Shown here one piece after another: positions 11,400 through 26,117 of a stretch of DNA of 64,000 bases (positions are counted from its first letter, which is position 1; each line of letters begins with the position of its first letter). The notes under the pieces are model-generated. The model searched no databases, had not been told where the DNA came from, and worked only from the letters and a program-made list of their open reading frames with translations. The stretch comes from Adineta vaga (lineage: Eukaryota; Rotifera), in assembly GCA_021613535.1 (NCBI GenBank), contig CP075494.1, forward strand, positions 5,952,001 to 6,016,000. Direction: 5' to 3'. Made by a program: the position numbers and the translations under genes.

Positions 11400-14300
11400 A
11401 TTTCTCATCAATCAAAATGAAAATAAAGTTAACCATAATTCATGAATAATTGAAGAAATATTTTGACCGATTTTTTAACGAATAATACAGTTAATTGAAT
11501 TGAACGATACTCGAGAAAAGAAAAAGTTGATACTTCATCTATCTCCGAATAGATTGTAAATGGAAATGAATCCATTCAAGCTTTTTATCTTCTGATTGAA
11601 TTAGGAAGAAAAATATGCATTCGATTAGTAATCAATAGTTAAGTATATTCGTTTATCCTGCGAATATCATTCGAGAATAAGAATCATATTTTCTTTTTCT
11701 TTTTCTTTTTTTTTTCATCCAGGACATGCGAACAAAAAGAAAACATCAACACAAATGGCAATCAAAATTTCTTCAAGTAAACAACGCTTAATCTTATTCT
11801 AATGCATAGTTCTCTATTCATCCATCGATCTATTTGAGAAAGTATTAACATATTCGGAAAATATTGGTAACGAAAACAAGTCTTATGGATAAAATATATA
11901 AACAACAATTGGCTAGATTGCTTGCGATCTGTTCTCAATTAGAAAAGCTTGCATGTTGTTGTTATCGAGTTTTCTAATCATCTTATTGAATTATATCTTC
12001 CAAATATAAGGGTCAAGGCATATAACTACCTTCTAGTCATTGACAAAACAGATGTTTGAAAAATACAACATTATGACATCCTTACGCATGATAATTAGAT
12101 AAAAAGCAGCTAAATAAAAAACGATTTTTACATATGTCGAACAAATCTAACATCATATTATCGTTTAGAATTGCAAGATGTCAATATTCATCATTCTGAC
12201 TGATGACAAGTTTTGAAAAGAAATTGACAACAAGTACTTTTTCGGTAAGTTTTCTTCTTCCCCTTCTAAAAATAACAGTTGATGTATACAAAGGTTTTTC
12301 TTGTTTCGTTCTATTAGTTAATTAGATTAGAATCTAATGATGAAAGACAAGCCTAAAAAAATCGATGTCGCCTTTAGTAGACAACGACTGCAAGTATTTC
12401 TAACCGTCTTTATTTCCTTCTTCTTCTTCTTTTTGAATTAACACTTGAATTATCATAGAAAATGAAGAATGATGCGCTTGAGTACATACACATCTTGCGT
12501 ATCATTCGACGACAAGCACTTGACTGAGTTAGGAAATGAAGAATTGATTTTCTTCTTCTTCTTCTTTTTACGTTGCTTGTTAGTATGCAAAGGAAATTGT
12601 GAAGCGGAATTATGTGATTCTGAAAATGAAATTACAAGTTGGTTAAGAGCTTTTTCTTCGGTTCCTCCATCGATGGATCAGTACTAGAAAAGGAAACATG
12701 CTCGTTCGCTTTTATCAACAATAATATGAATGAACAACTCGTAAAACATTTGTTCATTCATTTCATTTTCTATGTTTAGAAATGAAAGTGGCTCGAGCGA
12801 GGAGCGTTAATTGTACTAAATGAACATTCATGATTTCATAACTAACATTCTTTCTCTGTTGTTATTGGTGAATCGAAGAAATAGATTATTGAATTTATCA
12901 ATGCGTGTGTGTGACATAGCAAGACAATATTGAGATCGATTTTATATTCATAAAATACAAAGCCTTCGTTGTTGTTTTTTATCTGATTGATTAAATATTA
13001 ATATAATGCATAATCAGATGATTGTATCTGTTATTCTTTAATCCGAAGATATTGTTGACTTGAAGTTGCACGAGACTTTTGAGTATTAATGAAAAGTGAT
13101 GCTAGTAACGATGGATAATCTAATTCAATTTAGGAAATGCGACGACGCGTATAGATACGTTCGTCAACATAGAAAGCATAGAAAAAGCGAGTTAGTCTCA
13201 TCTGCAATGATGATTTCTAATCTTTTTGTGTGTGTATGTGTATGTATGTTCGAATAATAAGCGAACAAGAAAGAGAAGTAAATTAGCGAATAAAAGAGAA
13301 AGAAAAAGAAAAGTCTAGTGTAATTCTTTAAGTTCATCTATTGAATTAGATTTTTGACAAAAAAGAAAATTGAGAAGAAGAAGAAGAAGAAGAAAATGTA
13401 TGCGATAAGAAACAGAAAAGAAAACACAGACATTATTCTTTTGATAGTTAAAGAAGAAAATGGATCAAGTGAGCAGTTTTCTTTCTCTTTTTTTTATCGT
13501 TGATCAACTTGAGAAACTAATAAGAGTTAGTGAAGTTAACATGAGAATACTTTCGGATTTTTCTCATTTACACATTAATGATCTACTCGATTTATTTGAC
13601 CGAATAGATCACTCTATGATGTATTCCTTTGAGAGTTTTTTTACTGATTAAATCAAATGTCATATTGATCTTAACTTAGAATTTATATATTTACTCGTCA
13701 TTGTAAGCGTTCTAAGTAAGTTAATCACGTAAAATGAATGAGTAAGTAGAATAATAAATAATTCATTTTTAAAGATCAATTGTCTACATTAAATCGAACG
13801 CATCAAAAATCATATTCATGTCATCAGTTAAATCAAAGTTACATGCGAATACTCAAAAGAGAAATTGAGATGAAACTATCAGAAACAATTAACTTAAAAA
13901 AAGACTTAAGAACAAAAAAACAGGAAATCATTATCTAGCTCGTCTGATTAATCAAAAGAGGAGAAGTACTGAGAGTGATAGACATGGCTGAGAAACGACC
14001 TTCACGAAAAGACAAGTGCGTTTTTCTTTTCTTGTTTGAATCTTATTTCATGATTCATAATCGTCTATTTTATAAGCAAGATCTTATCTTAGTCCTTTTC
14101 CCTATTCTTCTTGTTGAATACAGATATATAGAAAATTTTGCTCTTTTTCTTCTTGAAAACGCCCGTTTGACTCTGTTGAGAAATTGATTACGATCGTTGT
14201 CGACAACTCGTCTTCTTCTTCTTCTTCTCCCTGTTCGTCTATCTCTCCTTCTTGTTTGCTTGCTGTCTTTCTTTCTTTCTCTAGCACTTGTTAATCGTTC

Positions 14301-15615
14301 GATTTACTCTCGTATTATATCACACATTTGGACAAAATTAAGTTTCGGATTTTTCTTTCTTTAACAACATCACTTAGCTATTCTATAGTTTATATCAGAT
14401 GTACCAACTAATTCAGCTTGACATATACATTACTAGTCGTCAATGACAATTCATGACAAGTGTGTTCAATTACTTTCTTTTATTGACATCATTTTATTAT
14501 AAATATTCAATAAATGATCGAGAAACAAACGAATATTTTCTAGCAAGATGATTATGCCAAAGTAAATACCGCATATGTCTTATTCTAGTTAGATTAAGAA
14601 ACTTTCGATCTCGTATATCTTCTTTTTACTCTTTTTTTTTTCTTTTTTTCTAATCTATAAAATCCAGACATCTGCATTTGACAGATGATTTACAAATTGA
14701 AAAGAAAGACAACTTCTCTGCTACTTGTTTTTCTTTTCATCTGTAAAAATTTTGATGAAGAATGTATGACCATCAGTCTTTCAATTAAATAATGGTACAA
14801 GTACTTTTGATAATAGGATTGAGAATGAAAAAAAATGACAAAACAACAAGCCGTCTTAACTATATACAGGATGCATCATTGCACGATCAAATTAATTCAG
14901 ATAGAGAGAGAGAGAGAGCGAAAAGTAAAAAAAGAAAAGTAATTTCCTTATCTGTAAGATAAAAGAATTTCTTTATTCAGAAACTAAAAATATTTATTTA
15001 TATATAGAGGAAGAAGAAGAATAAGTCACGATTGATGAACATTCTTAAAATCTAAGTCGAAAAGAAAAACGTTAGAGAATGTCAATACCTCTCATGATCA
15101 AATAAAACGTACGAATGTGCAAGACAAGAAAGAAAGAAAGAAAGAAAGAAAGAAAAAAAAGAACTTTTTTTTGTCAATAAGAAAACGTTTTTCTTTGAAG
15201 AGAATATTTGTTCCGGGTTGAGGTTTTTTTTCTTCTTTTGGTTTACATTCGCAATATTTCGAAAATAAAAGACGTAAATGACAAGAAAAAAAACAATCAC
15301 AATTAAAAGATTAAGGTTTCTATATTTAAACTAGATGAAGACAAAAAAAACTCAACATACCGATCCATCAAAGAACGCTCCATTTTTCAGACAGCTTCAT
15401 TTGTCTAATGAAGATTAAAAAAACTCAGTAGGATTTCAAAATTTTCTCGTTTGTCCATTTTTTCAAGAAGATTACTTACATAGATCTTATTTTTTTCCTA
15501 TCTTCTTTTTCATCTAGTCAACGATGATAGATCGTCGTTGTCACCATTTTCAAGGTGACTTTAAAATGGCCATTATCATCAATCTTATTTTTTATTTATA
15601 TACAATCATATCTTC
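11400..15615. other. Long gene-poor block upstream of the muscarinic receptor
   Basis: About 4.2 kb without a recognisable gene. It is rich in homopurine and homopyrimidine runs, AAG and CTT triplet runs near 12540-12560, 13375-13396 and 14209-14230, and a (GAAA)n tract at 15126-15155. The short ORFs here are low-complexity and lack family features. It may hold 5' UTR exons or control sequences for the receptor gene downstream, but nothing specific is visible. Confidence 0.5.
15126..15155 (+). repeat. (GAAA)n microsatellite
   Basis: Seven or so GAAA units in a row, ending in a poly-A run. Confidence 0.9.
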
Positions 15616-18600
15616 ATGCCAACCTTTGCCGATCTGAACGAAAATTCTAATAACGCTGCCTTTGCGCAAGCGTTATTAGCAAATATTAGTCAAACAAATC
15701 TTAATCGACCATATTATACAGCTACTCACCATACGAATTGGAGTATTCTATATATACCCGGTCCACCACCAACATTTTCAACATCAACAACGAATCCTTC
15801 GTCTAATGATGATTATTATCCATTTTGGTTATTAATTGTAATAGCCGTATTTGGTAGCGTGACATCTGTATTAACTGTATTAGGAAATATTCTTGTTATG
15901 CTCGCATTTTTTCTCGATCGACAAATTCGTCAACCAACAAATTATTTTATACTTTCACTTTCTGTTAGTGATTTTCTCATTGGTCTTCTTTCCATGCCTT
16001 TACTAACAACATACATCTATGCAAAAGATTGGCCATTTAACGCAATTATTTGTGACATATGGCTCTCATTAGATTATACTGTCTGTTTGACTTCGATCTA
16101 TACGGTGCTGTTCATTACAATCGATCGATTTTGTTCAGTTAAAATGCCAGCAAAATATCGAAAATGGCGTACGAAACGAAAGATTAATCTAATGATTGCA
16201 GTTACATGGGCAGGTAGGAAAAGAGAAAAACAATGAATTCGAATCTCTTGTCTTTTATTTCAATCTCTAGTTCCTACTCTAATATTTTTCACCTCAACCA
16301 TGTTCTATCCACGTCTCAAAGGAGATTCAAATCTTCAAAACGGTGTTTGTAAATATCTTAGAAACCAAATTGTTTTCTTTTCTTTTTTCAGTAATTATAT
16401 TTATATATTTTGTTTTGAAGGCGACGTTCAATGGAATAAAAGTCATGTCTTCAATTTATGTTTAACAATTGCGTATTTTTGGACTACATTACTTGTTATG
16501 ATTGTTTTATATATTTTTATATATGGTATATGATTTCCTTTCTGATTCTCTTTCAATTCTAATCTTGTTTGTCTTTCTAGGTGTTGCAAGTAATTTAGAA
16601 AAGAAATCTCAAGAAAATGCTCGAAAAATGTCTTCACTTGTTGGCATGGCCGGTAAGTAGCTCATCAAAATAATGAAAAAGAAACCAGTGAAATCATGAA
16701 ATATCTGTTATTGCTTTTTTTTCTTCTTTATTAGGAAGTGCAATGACACAAATAGGTGTCGGTATTGGAGTAAATAAATCTCCAACGAAAAGCACTGCGA
16801 ATCGAACAAATCATAAAACAGATTCGATTAGAAGTATTGATAATGACACTCAAAGTCAAGCTCCTAAAAAGAAAATTCATAAACAATTCAGTACGAATTC
16901 TTCCGAACAACGAGCAACAAATGATGGAGGCGATGATGAAAATTCCAATTCATTCGAATCTCATTCTGATCTTGATGCAAATAATATGCATGATAAAAAA
17001 ACTTCTTTTCCTAATGATAAACTTTCTCATCAGAATCGTCGTGGTCTTAATGTCAATTGGGGTAATAATTCATCAACTGCAATTCATGTAACTACAAATA
17101 AAAGTCCCAATCATGATGTTCAAATTGTTCAAAAAAGTCCTTCAAATGTCAAATCATTTGCACATTCACTCTATCGTAGTCCAATGCGTATAACTGGAAT
17201 TTCATCAACAACAAAAATCAAATTAAAACAATTAAATAATTCGTCACAATTGACAACAAATCTAACACCAATTCCATCCGAATCAGAACTCGCATCAACT
17301 CGAATGTATCCTCCACCACAACCACGACCAGAAACATTAGCAATTATGTCCGATGAATTATTTCATGAACGACTAAAAGCTCGACAATCACCTTTACTTA
17401 CAAAGTCAGAGCCAGTACAACATGTGCCAATAAATGTCACTGAATGTTTACCTGCAAATGCTTCCTCAACATCATCACTTGTTGAACAAAAAGCTTCAAT
17501 CGAAGAAGACCTTCCTTCTGACAATGACATATTACCTGAAGAAAATCTTATTCAAATTCATTTACCATCACCTGTTTTAGAACCTGAAATACCTGTTGAA
17601 CCAATTACCAATCATATTGAAGAATCTTCCGATGACAGCTGGCGATTACTAAATAGTAATAGTAGTCTTGATATACCATACATAGATGAAACTGATTTTG
17701 AAGATCTCGGTAAGTTCTATCTTGAAATATTTTCTTGTATATATATATATATAGAAAATGTCAACAACAATCTATTGTTATTCAGAATAGAAAGAACCTA
17801 ATAAAGTGACAGTAATCTTCTTTAAGTATAAGCTAGTATTATACGTCAATGTTAGAAAATCATGTATAATATATAGAGATCTATTTTTATTTAGGTTATA
17901 TTTTACATCGTCGTTGTGTTCTACCAATTAATTCTAATGAACCGGTTCACGAGGAAACAATTGTTTATAAATCTCCACTTTATATGAAACATAAACGTCG
18001 ATCAAAATCTTCCACTGCATCATTTCTGACAAATCATAATTCACATACGGTTGAAATTCATGGTAATATTCAAGATGCTCATCAAGCAATTTTTCAATCA
18101 CCTGTGTTCGATAACGTTGAATTAATAACTTATCCTTGTATAAATCCAAATCCGTCCTCGAAAAAATATCCTATTCGACATTGTAGTTTACGTCATGTAC
18201 CACGTGAAATGTTATTAAATAAAGCAAAACAATGCACATCATTACCTTTATCATCGAATGATATTCAAACAACATCATCAATAATCTTTGTTTCCAAAGC
18301 AAAACGTCCACTCTCTCAAACATCCACACCATTAACATCATCACCTTCAACATATCGACATGCTGATGTTGAACGTGCATTGATTGAATTTTATCAATGT
18401 GGTGAAATCAATGATATTGATGATAATTTAACGAATAGTGGAAGTGATGTTCTATCGAATTATAAAGAAACAAATCAAGAAACATCATCGTTATTACGTT
18501 TAAATGAACAATATTCATCGGCATTTATTGACGATGAATATAATTATCAATGTGATAATAATCTAATGAAAATGATGATTTTAAATAAAACAAATCTTGA

Positions 18601-19810
18601 TACAACAAGTGATGAACAAACATTAACTAATAGTATTAGTTTAAATACTTATAGTCAAGATTGTTCAATCGATAAAATCTTTCAACCATCGAGTTTAAAT
18701 GAAGAATTATCACGAACGAGTTGGATTAGTTCCATATCATCATCATCGTCCTCACAAGATCGGCAAATTCCACAACATTTTCTTGCTGCTATTGATAAAA
18801 AACGTAATACATCATCGGATTCTGATGCCATTACAACGACAACAACTACACTTACTTCGAGTACTATCTATGCAGGGTAAGATTTCATTAAATTGAAAGG
18901 CAAATATCATCTCTTTTTATCTATTTTCAGAATGGAAAAACGACAAATAAGTGAAGAATTACAAACATCCGATCTTTGTCCAATTTTGAAAAAACATCAT
19001 TCAGAAAACTATCTTCCTGATAATGAATTATCTCTTCTTCATAATCGAAATGCATCCAAAGTAACATTCGAAAGTTTCGTTACTCAAACATCAGTTCCAT
19101 CTTCACCAAAAATGAAAGATCAAAGTGTAATGACACAATTTGATGTTAAAGATCAGTCAACTGGTTCAAATCCTTTACCTGAACCAATTCAGAATGAAAC
19201 TGAACTGAAAACTACACGTATATCTACAGTGAATGAAGCAACAGGAATTGGAACATCAACAACAACTACTTCCGGTTCAACAAAATCAAGTGTAAGAGAA
19301 TTATTACAAAGTCAAAAAACTACTACTCGAAGAAAATCCAAATCACAAAATCGAGCAAGAAAAGCTCTTCGAACAATAACATTTATTCTTGGTAAGTTTT
19401 TCTCGCATTTCGATTGTACTGCGCTGATTTAGAATTATGTCAACCTTATATATGATATCGATTTGTTTCGAGAACAAATAAGTTAACAATACGATGATAA
19501 TCTAACTAAATATCTTTGTTTTCTAGGCGCTTTTGTTGTCTGTTGGACGCCATGGTAAATCATCTTTGTTGTTGTTTTTTACATTCTTTTTATTGGATAT
19601 ATTCTGGTTTTTAGGCACATCTATTCAGCGGTACATTCATTATGCGAATCATGTAAACATAACCGGATATTTTCTAATCCAATGTTTCATTGTGTTTATT
19701 TCCTTTGCTACCTTAATTCACCAATCAATCCATTTTGTTATGCATTAGCTAATCAACAATTTAAGAAAACCTTTACACGAATATTAAAATTAGATTTACG
19801 TCGATTATAA
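15616..19810 (+). CDS. Muscarinic-type acetylcholine receptor (class A GPCR) with giant third loop
   Basis: Nine exons (15616-16213, 16271-16348, 16421-16525, 16581-16652, 16735-17709, 17895-18876, 18931-19391, 19527-19554, 19615-19810), 1164 residues. The extracellular N-terminus has NIS and NWS sequons. TM1 carries GN, TM2 LSVSDF, TM3 LSLDYTV (Asp binds the amine in muscarinic receptors) and DRF. Splicing at GTAAAT in ECL2 restores the conserved disulphide cysteine (NGVCDVQW). TM6 is FVVCWTPWHI, and TM7 plus tail is SPINPFCYALANQQFKKTF, a close match to the muscarinic signature. The loop between TM5 and TM6 is about 800 residues, disordered, and rich in Ser, Thr and Asn. The usual muscarinic TM6 residues Tyr and Asn after WTP are Trp and His here. 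G-protein choice cannot be read from the sequence. Confidence 0.9.
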
Positions 19811-20170
19811 TAAAGAAAAAAATCGACTTCTTTTCTTTTCTTTTTCATTTTCTGTCGAATAGTGTTTTATTTTTGTTCATGTGAATTAATTTACAATAAC
19901 AAAGAAAACAAAGTTATTTTTCTGAACCATCGAATATACATAGATATATATGCATAGAATAGTTTCTTATCAAAGATTCATTTGTTTGCCAAGAAGAAAA
20001 ATAAAATGTTATCATCTGAGAATTTCAATTATTTGCCTTTTTTGTTTTATTTCAAATTATATATGAGCATATCTATATACAAGCAAAATTGCACTGGAAA
20101 GAAAAGAAAAACTCGAATACATATATTCGACTAGTGAAAAACAAACAAAATATGTTAAATGATAGAATAT
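19811..20170. other. Spacer between two convergent genes
   Basis: AT-rich 3' flank shared by the receptor gene and the minus-strand gene that ends at 20171. AATAAAG overlaps the receptor stop codon, and other A/T-rich stretches could serve as polyadenylation sites. No gene seen. Confidence 0.5.
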
Positions 20171-21642
20171 TTAAAAAAAGATAGGTCGCTGTAATTTGAA
20201 ATAAGATAAAGGTCTTTTTTGCTGTAATGATAATGGAGGCTGCCACCATCCATCTAATGACTGATTTTGATCATTTTCATAGAATCTGAAATTTCTTTGC
20301 TGTTGTGTTCGTCGTTGATATTCATGATAATGAAAATCTTGTAACGATATACTTGTTTGTATTTGATATTCATCGGCTGGTGTTATTGGTATTAATGTTA
20401 AACTACGTCTTGAAGTTAGATTTTCTAATAATTCATTATTTTCATCGGATGATAAGTAATCATAAAGAGATATTAAACATAAATATTCGATTTCATATTT
20501 ATTCGCCATACAAAATGTTGATGTTGATGTGAAATTCGAAGAATTTAATTGAGGAATATACTTCGTTCGATTAATATAAATAAATGGTAAACGTTGTTTT
20601 TGATGATTATTTAATGTTATTAAACCACCCTGATACGACATGATTCGATGATAATCAATAGAATCGAGATGTTTTGATGATGAAAGAAATCGAATAAAAA
20701 ATAAACGTTTCAAACGAAATATTAAATGATCAAGTGTGATTAGTAGTGAATGAATTGTTAAAGATGATGATTGAGGAACAAAGTTATTAAATAGCGACAA
20801 ATCATCCGATTGAATAGGAATATATAATGAACGTAAGAAAAACTCTTCAGATGAACTAATAATATGTTCTTTACGAAGATAATCAATAGGAAGTAAACGA
20901 TCACATTGTTTTTTAATAAATGGAACGATTTTCGAGTCCAATTGAAGCCAACCAGTTGAAGATGATTGAGGAGATGTGAGAACTAGAATATAGAATTGAA
21001 ATAGTTTATATTTTCTTTGTGAATTATAGCGTACTCGGTGTTATGGATGGATTTTTGTCTATAATCTGATTGGATTCCGTTTGAGATATATTTTCTTGGA
21101 GATTTTTCCATAGTTCAATATTTTTTCTTGCAGCATCTAACGTTGTGACTGGTTGAATGAGCAATGATTTGGATTTATTACTATTATTTGGATCAATGTA
21201 TGCTAATGTTTGAAAACAATCAATTAAATCTTCAAAATCAATGATATAATCGATATTTTCTCGAAGTTTTAAATAATTTTTCGAATAATTTAAATGCCAA
21301 GAGAAGATTTCATGCATTAATTCAACTTCATGACAAGTGATGTAAATAGGTGAATAGGATTTGTTAATGACATCTAATAAACAATGACGCCATTGATTTT
21401 GTAGCGTAGGTGATTTTATATCGAATAATTGTTGTTCAAAATGTCGTTGAACAACATATCGACGACCTGAGCTATTAAGATATAAGAGAGAAATATTGTT
21501 GTTTTAGTCTTGTTGAATAAAGAAAATGAATAGGATCTCACACACACCGAAATATGACTGCAATGTAGAAATTTTCATCTAATTCTTCCCAACTAAAATG
21601 TTTTAAGCGACTTGATTCATCGTCAATCAACACATTTGACAT
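20171..21642 (-). CDS. Uncharacterised protein, 447 residues
   Basis: Three exons on the minus strand (21642-21548, 21471-21035, 20982-20171), with introns of 76 and 52 bases and phases that fit. I do not recognise the family. The N-terminus reads FSWEELDENFYIAVIF followed by SGRRYVVQRHFE, which looks like a compact alpha/beta domain, then ITCHEVELMHEIF. After a Ser/Asn-rich linker, a second ordered part starts at GWLQLDSKIVPF and KQCDRLLPIDYL (from about residue 185), and the last 60 residues are Gln/Arg-rich. There is no signal peptide or clear membrane segment, so it is probably intracellular. The start codon lies one base after TGCTTTTAG, an acceptor-like site, supporting this ATG and possible trans-splicing. 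It is convergent with the receptor gene. Confidence 0.72.
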
Positions 21643-21709
21643 TCTAAAAGCAAGACTCAATAATAATATCAACTGTCATGAATAGAAATGACTGAATATA
21701 CAAGTTAGA

Positions 21710-21740
21710 ATATATATATATATATGTGTGTGTATATATA
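21710..21740. repeat. TA/TG microsatellite
   Basis: Alternating TA run with an internal TGTGTG block, between two minus-strand genes. Confidence 0.85.
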
Positions 21741-21825
21741 GAAAGCGAGACAAAGGAAAAGAAATGATATAATCCTGAGTACACGTTGGAAACACAAGCA
21801 CCACACAACTCAAGAAAAAATGTTT

Positions 21826-23135
<1,310 letters not shown>

Positions 23136-23619
23136 ACAGATCAAGGAAATCACCGGGTTAGTTAATACTAAATAATAAAAATAAGATATGTTCATTCGAT
23201 AATTTGACTTACGGGAATAGATTTAAAGTACGTCTTATAGGTAAGACATGACTGTGGAAAGAGAAAGAAAAGGTGAATGAAAAAACAATCGACGACGTTT
23301 AATATTCGCTAAAAAAGATAAATATCAAAATAAAATGATATCTTTGTATGCAAATGAATGACTCACTCGAAAGAGATATTCATTGTTGTTGTGCTTTATT
23401 TGCCTATGTTTTCTATGTTTACTACGACGAAACACGTGCCGTCAGGTTGTATTTAAGTATGTATAATAATCTAGAAAAACGAAAGAGGAAAATATTGGTT
23501 CTCAATCCTTTTTCGCGGGTTGGTTATCATAACGAAACATATTTATTTTGAAATGACAAAAGAAACGAGAAAAAAAACAACAATAAATCATCAGTGATTA
23601 CTTGGACATTCGATTGATT
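23136..23619. other. Spacer between AMMECR1 and the GrpE gene
   Basis: Contains the 5' flank of AMMECR1 and the 3' flank of the GrpE gene. A short plus-strand ORF (23348-23551) has no family features and lies in AT-rich spacer, so it is not called. Confidence 0.5.
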
Positions 23620-24604
23620 TTATTGCGCGACACCCACTTGTGCTGCACGTATAACACGATCTTGAAGACGATAACCGGTTTTCATTACTTGAATTATTGT
23701 GCCACTGGTTTTATCCGGAAGTTTAGCTTGAAATAAGGCATCATGAAAATTAGGATCAAATTTATCACCTTCATTTGGTTTGATCTGTAGTAGACCATTT
23801 TTAGTAAAGATTTTTTGCATTCGCTCTTCCGTCATCATAAGACCTTGACGAAGATTAGCAAAATCCTTGGTTAATGTTGCTTGATCAGTTGATGCTTGTT
23901 GAGGAGTATTTGCTAAAGCGAGATTAAGGATATCGGCAACTTCAAGTAAATCTTTGCAAAAACCTTGAATACCAAAAATTTTAGCATCATTCACTAGTTT
24001 ACTAAAACGAATGCGAGTATTTTCTGTTTCAGCTAGCGCACGTTTGTAACGATCCTAGAAAGAGAAAGAAAAAGAACGAATAGAATCGTATTTATGAAAC
24101 CTAAAGATGGAAATATATGAGAATATTTAAATCAATAACTTCTTATCTTACACGTAGGGTTGAACGACAAAATTTCCTAAACAATTTTCTCTAACTTATT
24201 CAGAAATAACTTTCTTGTTAATATGATGATCGAATGTTTAATCAATATATCACTTCATTTTACCTTGAATTCATTAACATCTTCAGTTAATTTTGTATTT
24301 TGTTCCTGAAGTTGTTTTAAATTCACATCAGATTTTTGTTCGGATTGAGAAGAATTTTCTACGGTTTGATTCGGTGATGGTGGTGTTGTTTCATCTTGTT
24401 TCTGTTCTTGTGTAGATGTATTGGTAGATGAATGTCTACACTAACATATATGAATTAGAAAAATCCAATAAATCTCAAATATAAACGAACCAATTACCTA
24501 AATACCGGTGATAGCCGAGATGCATTCATCAATGTTGATGGTGAAAAGACACCCGTACGATAAAATATTTGCCGTACGAATCGACAATTCGAGAGTAGAC
24601 TCAT
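23620..24604 (-). CDS. GRPEL1: Mitochondrial GrpE nucleotide exchange factor
   Basis: Three exons (24604-24498, 24435-24264, 24054-23620), 237 residues. GrpE releases ADP from mitochondrial Hsp70 and so drives the import motor and folding cycle. The first 30 residues are rich in Arg, Ser and hydrophobics with no acids (NCRFVRQIFYRTG), as in a mitochondrial targeting peptide. A Gln/Glu/Asn-rich linker leads to the long dimerisation helix (LQEQNTKLTEDVNEFKDRYK, then RALAETENTRIRF). The C-terminal beta domain follows, with FDPNFHDALF, GTIIQVMKTGYRLQDRVIRAA and a terminal VGVAQ, all typical of GrpE. Length is close to animal GRPEL1. It lies head to head with the nicotinamidase gene about 1.5 kb away. 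Confidence 0.94.
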
Positions 24605-25680
24605 TTCTTTATTTAACAATGATCCTAAACGAAAATATCTAAAATAAGAAGATAACCTTGCATCAGCAATATTTCATTTTTGAATAAACAATATCGAATC
24701 GAAAAAAAAAAGAAAACAAGGACAGATGATCAATGATAAAACATGGATTCCATGGCATGTGTATGCACTAATCGATAGATGGCATTCATTCATGATTTTT
24801 CTTTCGTTAGAAAAGAATTACGTTACGACATGTTGAAACACATAAGAATTGCTTACAATGATTAGAGCCGAAAGAATGAGGAAAGAAATTTGAAACAATT
24901 TTTGATTTGTAACACAAAAGACTTTTCTATTCTATTCAACGGTTTTTCTGAGAAAGAAAAAAAGAACATGAAAGATAACTTTATAAAAGAAAGAAGAAGC
25001 AGAAGAATTGAAAATCGATTGTGTGTGTGTTTCTGAAGTGATTAGGTTTTTTGCCTTTTCCTTCCTTTTACTTCCCTCCCTCCCTCTCTCTCCCTTTTTT
25101 TCATTCTCATTTTTCTTTTAAAGGTGTTTCACACTTACCGTCATAATAGACACAACACAATTTCAATTCATACGAGAGCATTCTGACTACCTCTCGTTCT
25201 CACTATCTCTGCACAAGTATGTTAATTTACATTATCTTTTAACAAATCATCAATCGATATTGTTTTTATCAGACACTTGAATATTCAATACAAAGAAAAA
25301 GATTATTGTTTATTTTAAAAGCTTATATTTTCCTTGAAAATAACATGACACAGATGAGACTTCGATAGAAAATGTAATCACATATTCTTCTACGACGATT
25401 CTTTTCTTCTTCTTGTTGGATTAGCTAAATTTATTTTTCGTTCGAACTGAAATATTTTCTCATGCAAACATAAATCCACATGTAGGTAATCACACATCAT
25501 CAGTATTAAATTGTACGACGTCGGCCATGCTAACAACAATAATAACAATAACAGAAAAAAAGACTTGAATGCGACAAACGAGATAAGATTTTTTTATGAA
25601 TGGGTAAATAAAAATGAAAAAAAGGGTAACTGAGTAATGCGCACGAGAGAAACGTTCAAATTTTTTTTGCTCGTTCGCTC

Positions 25681-25717
<37 letters not shown>

Positions 25718-26117
25718 CCTGTCTTTCTACCGATCGTTAGACCATTAATTGTTTCACTTCGTTCAATTTTCCAACAGTCAGTCAGCTCTTATCAACATTG
25801 TTTTTTTGCCGTATTTACTACAATAACTATTACTATTCTCCTCCCTTTACTTATTGCATTTCTCAATATTCTCCGATAATAGTTTAGCAACAAAGAAGAA
25901 AAAAAAAGTACCGTCTGGAAGAAAAAGAAAAAGAAACGTTTTATTACAACTTTACCTATTCACAATTAAGAATAGAAATGAAATATCAAAATTACTTTCG
26001 ATAGTAATGTACATTTCTATTAATTTATCTCATCAGCGAATTTTTCTGAATATTCATGTACAGAAACATTATTCGATTGTAAAATCTCTTGATTATACTT
26101 TTCTCGAGACTATTTCA
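24605..26117. other. Divergent intergenic region
   Basis: Sits between the minus-strand GrpE gene and the plus-strand nicotinamidase gene, so it should contain both promoters. It holds a polypyrimidine stretch near 25065-25100 and a (CT)n tract at 25684-25713. No gene was seen; the ORFs at 25637-26135 are low-complexity. Confidence 0.5.
25684..25713 (+). repeat. (CT)n microsatellite
   Basis: About fourteen CT dinucleotides in a row within the promoter-side spacer. Confidence 0.95.

Noticed and set aside
12469-12687. 72-codon plus ORF with a run of phenylalanines
   Set aside because: The run comes from a TTC repeat; no domain and no neighbouring exons.
13460-13651. 63-codon plus ORF in the gene-poor block before the muscarinic receptor
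   Set aside because: Isolated, low-complexity surroundings, no splice partners or family features.
15082-15300. Minus-strand ORF rich in Phe, Ser and Leu
   Set aside because: Created by the GAAA microsatellite read on the reverse strand.
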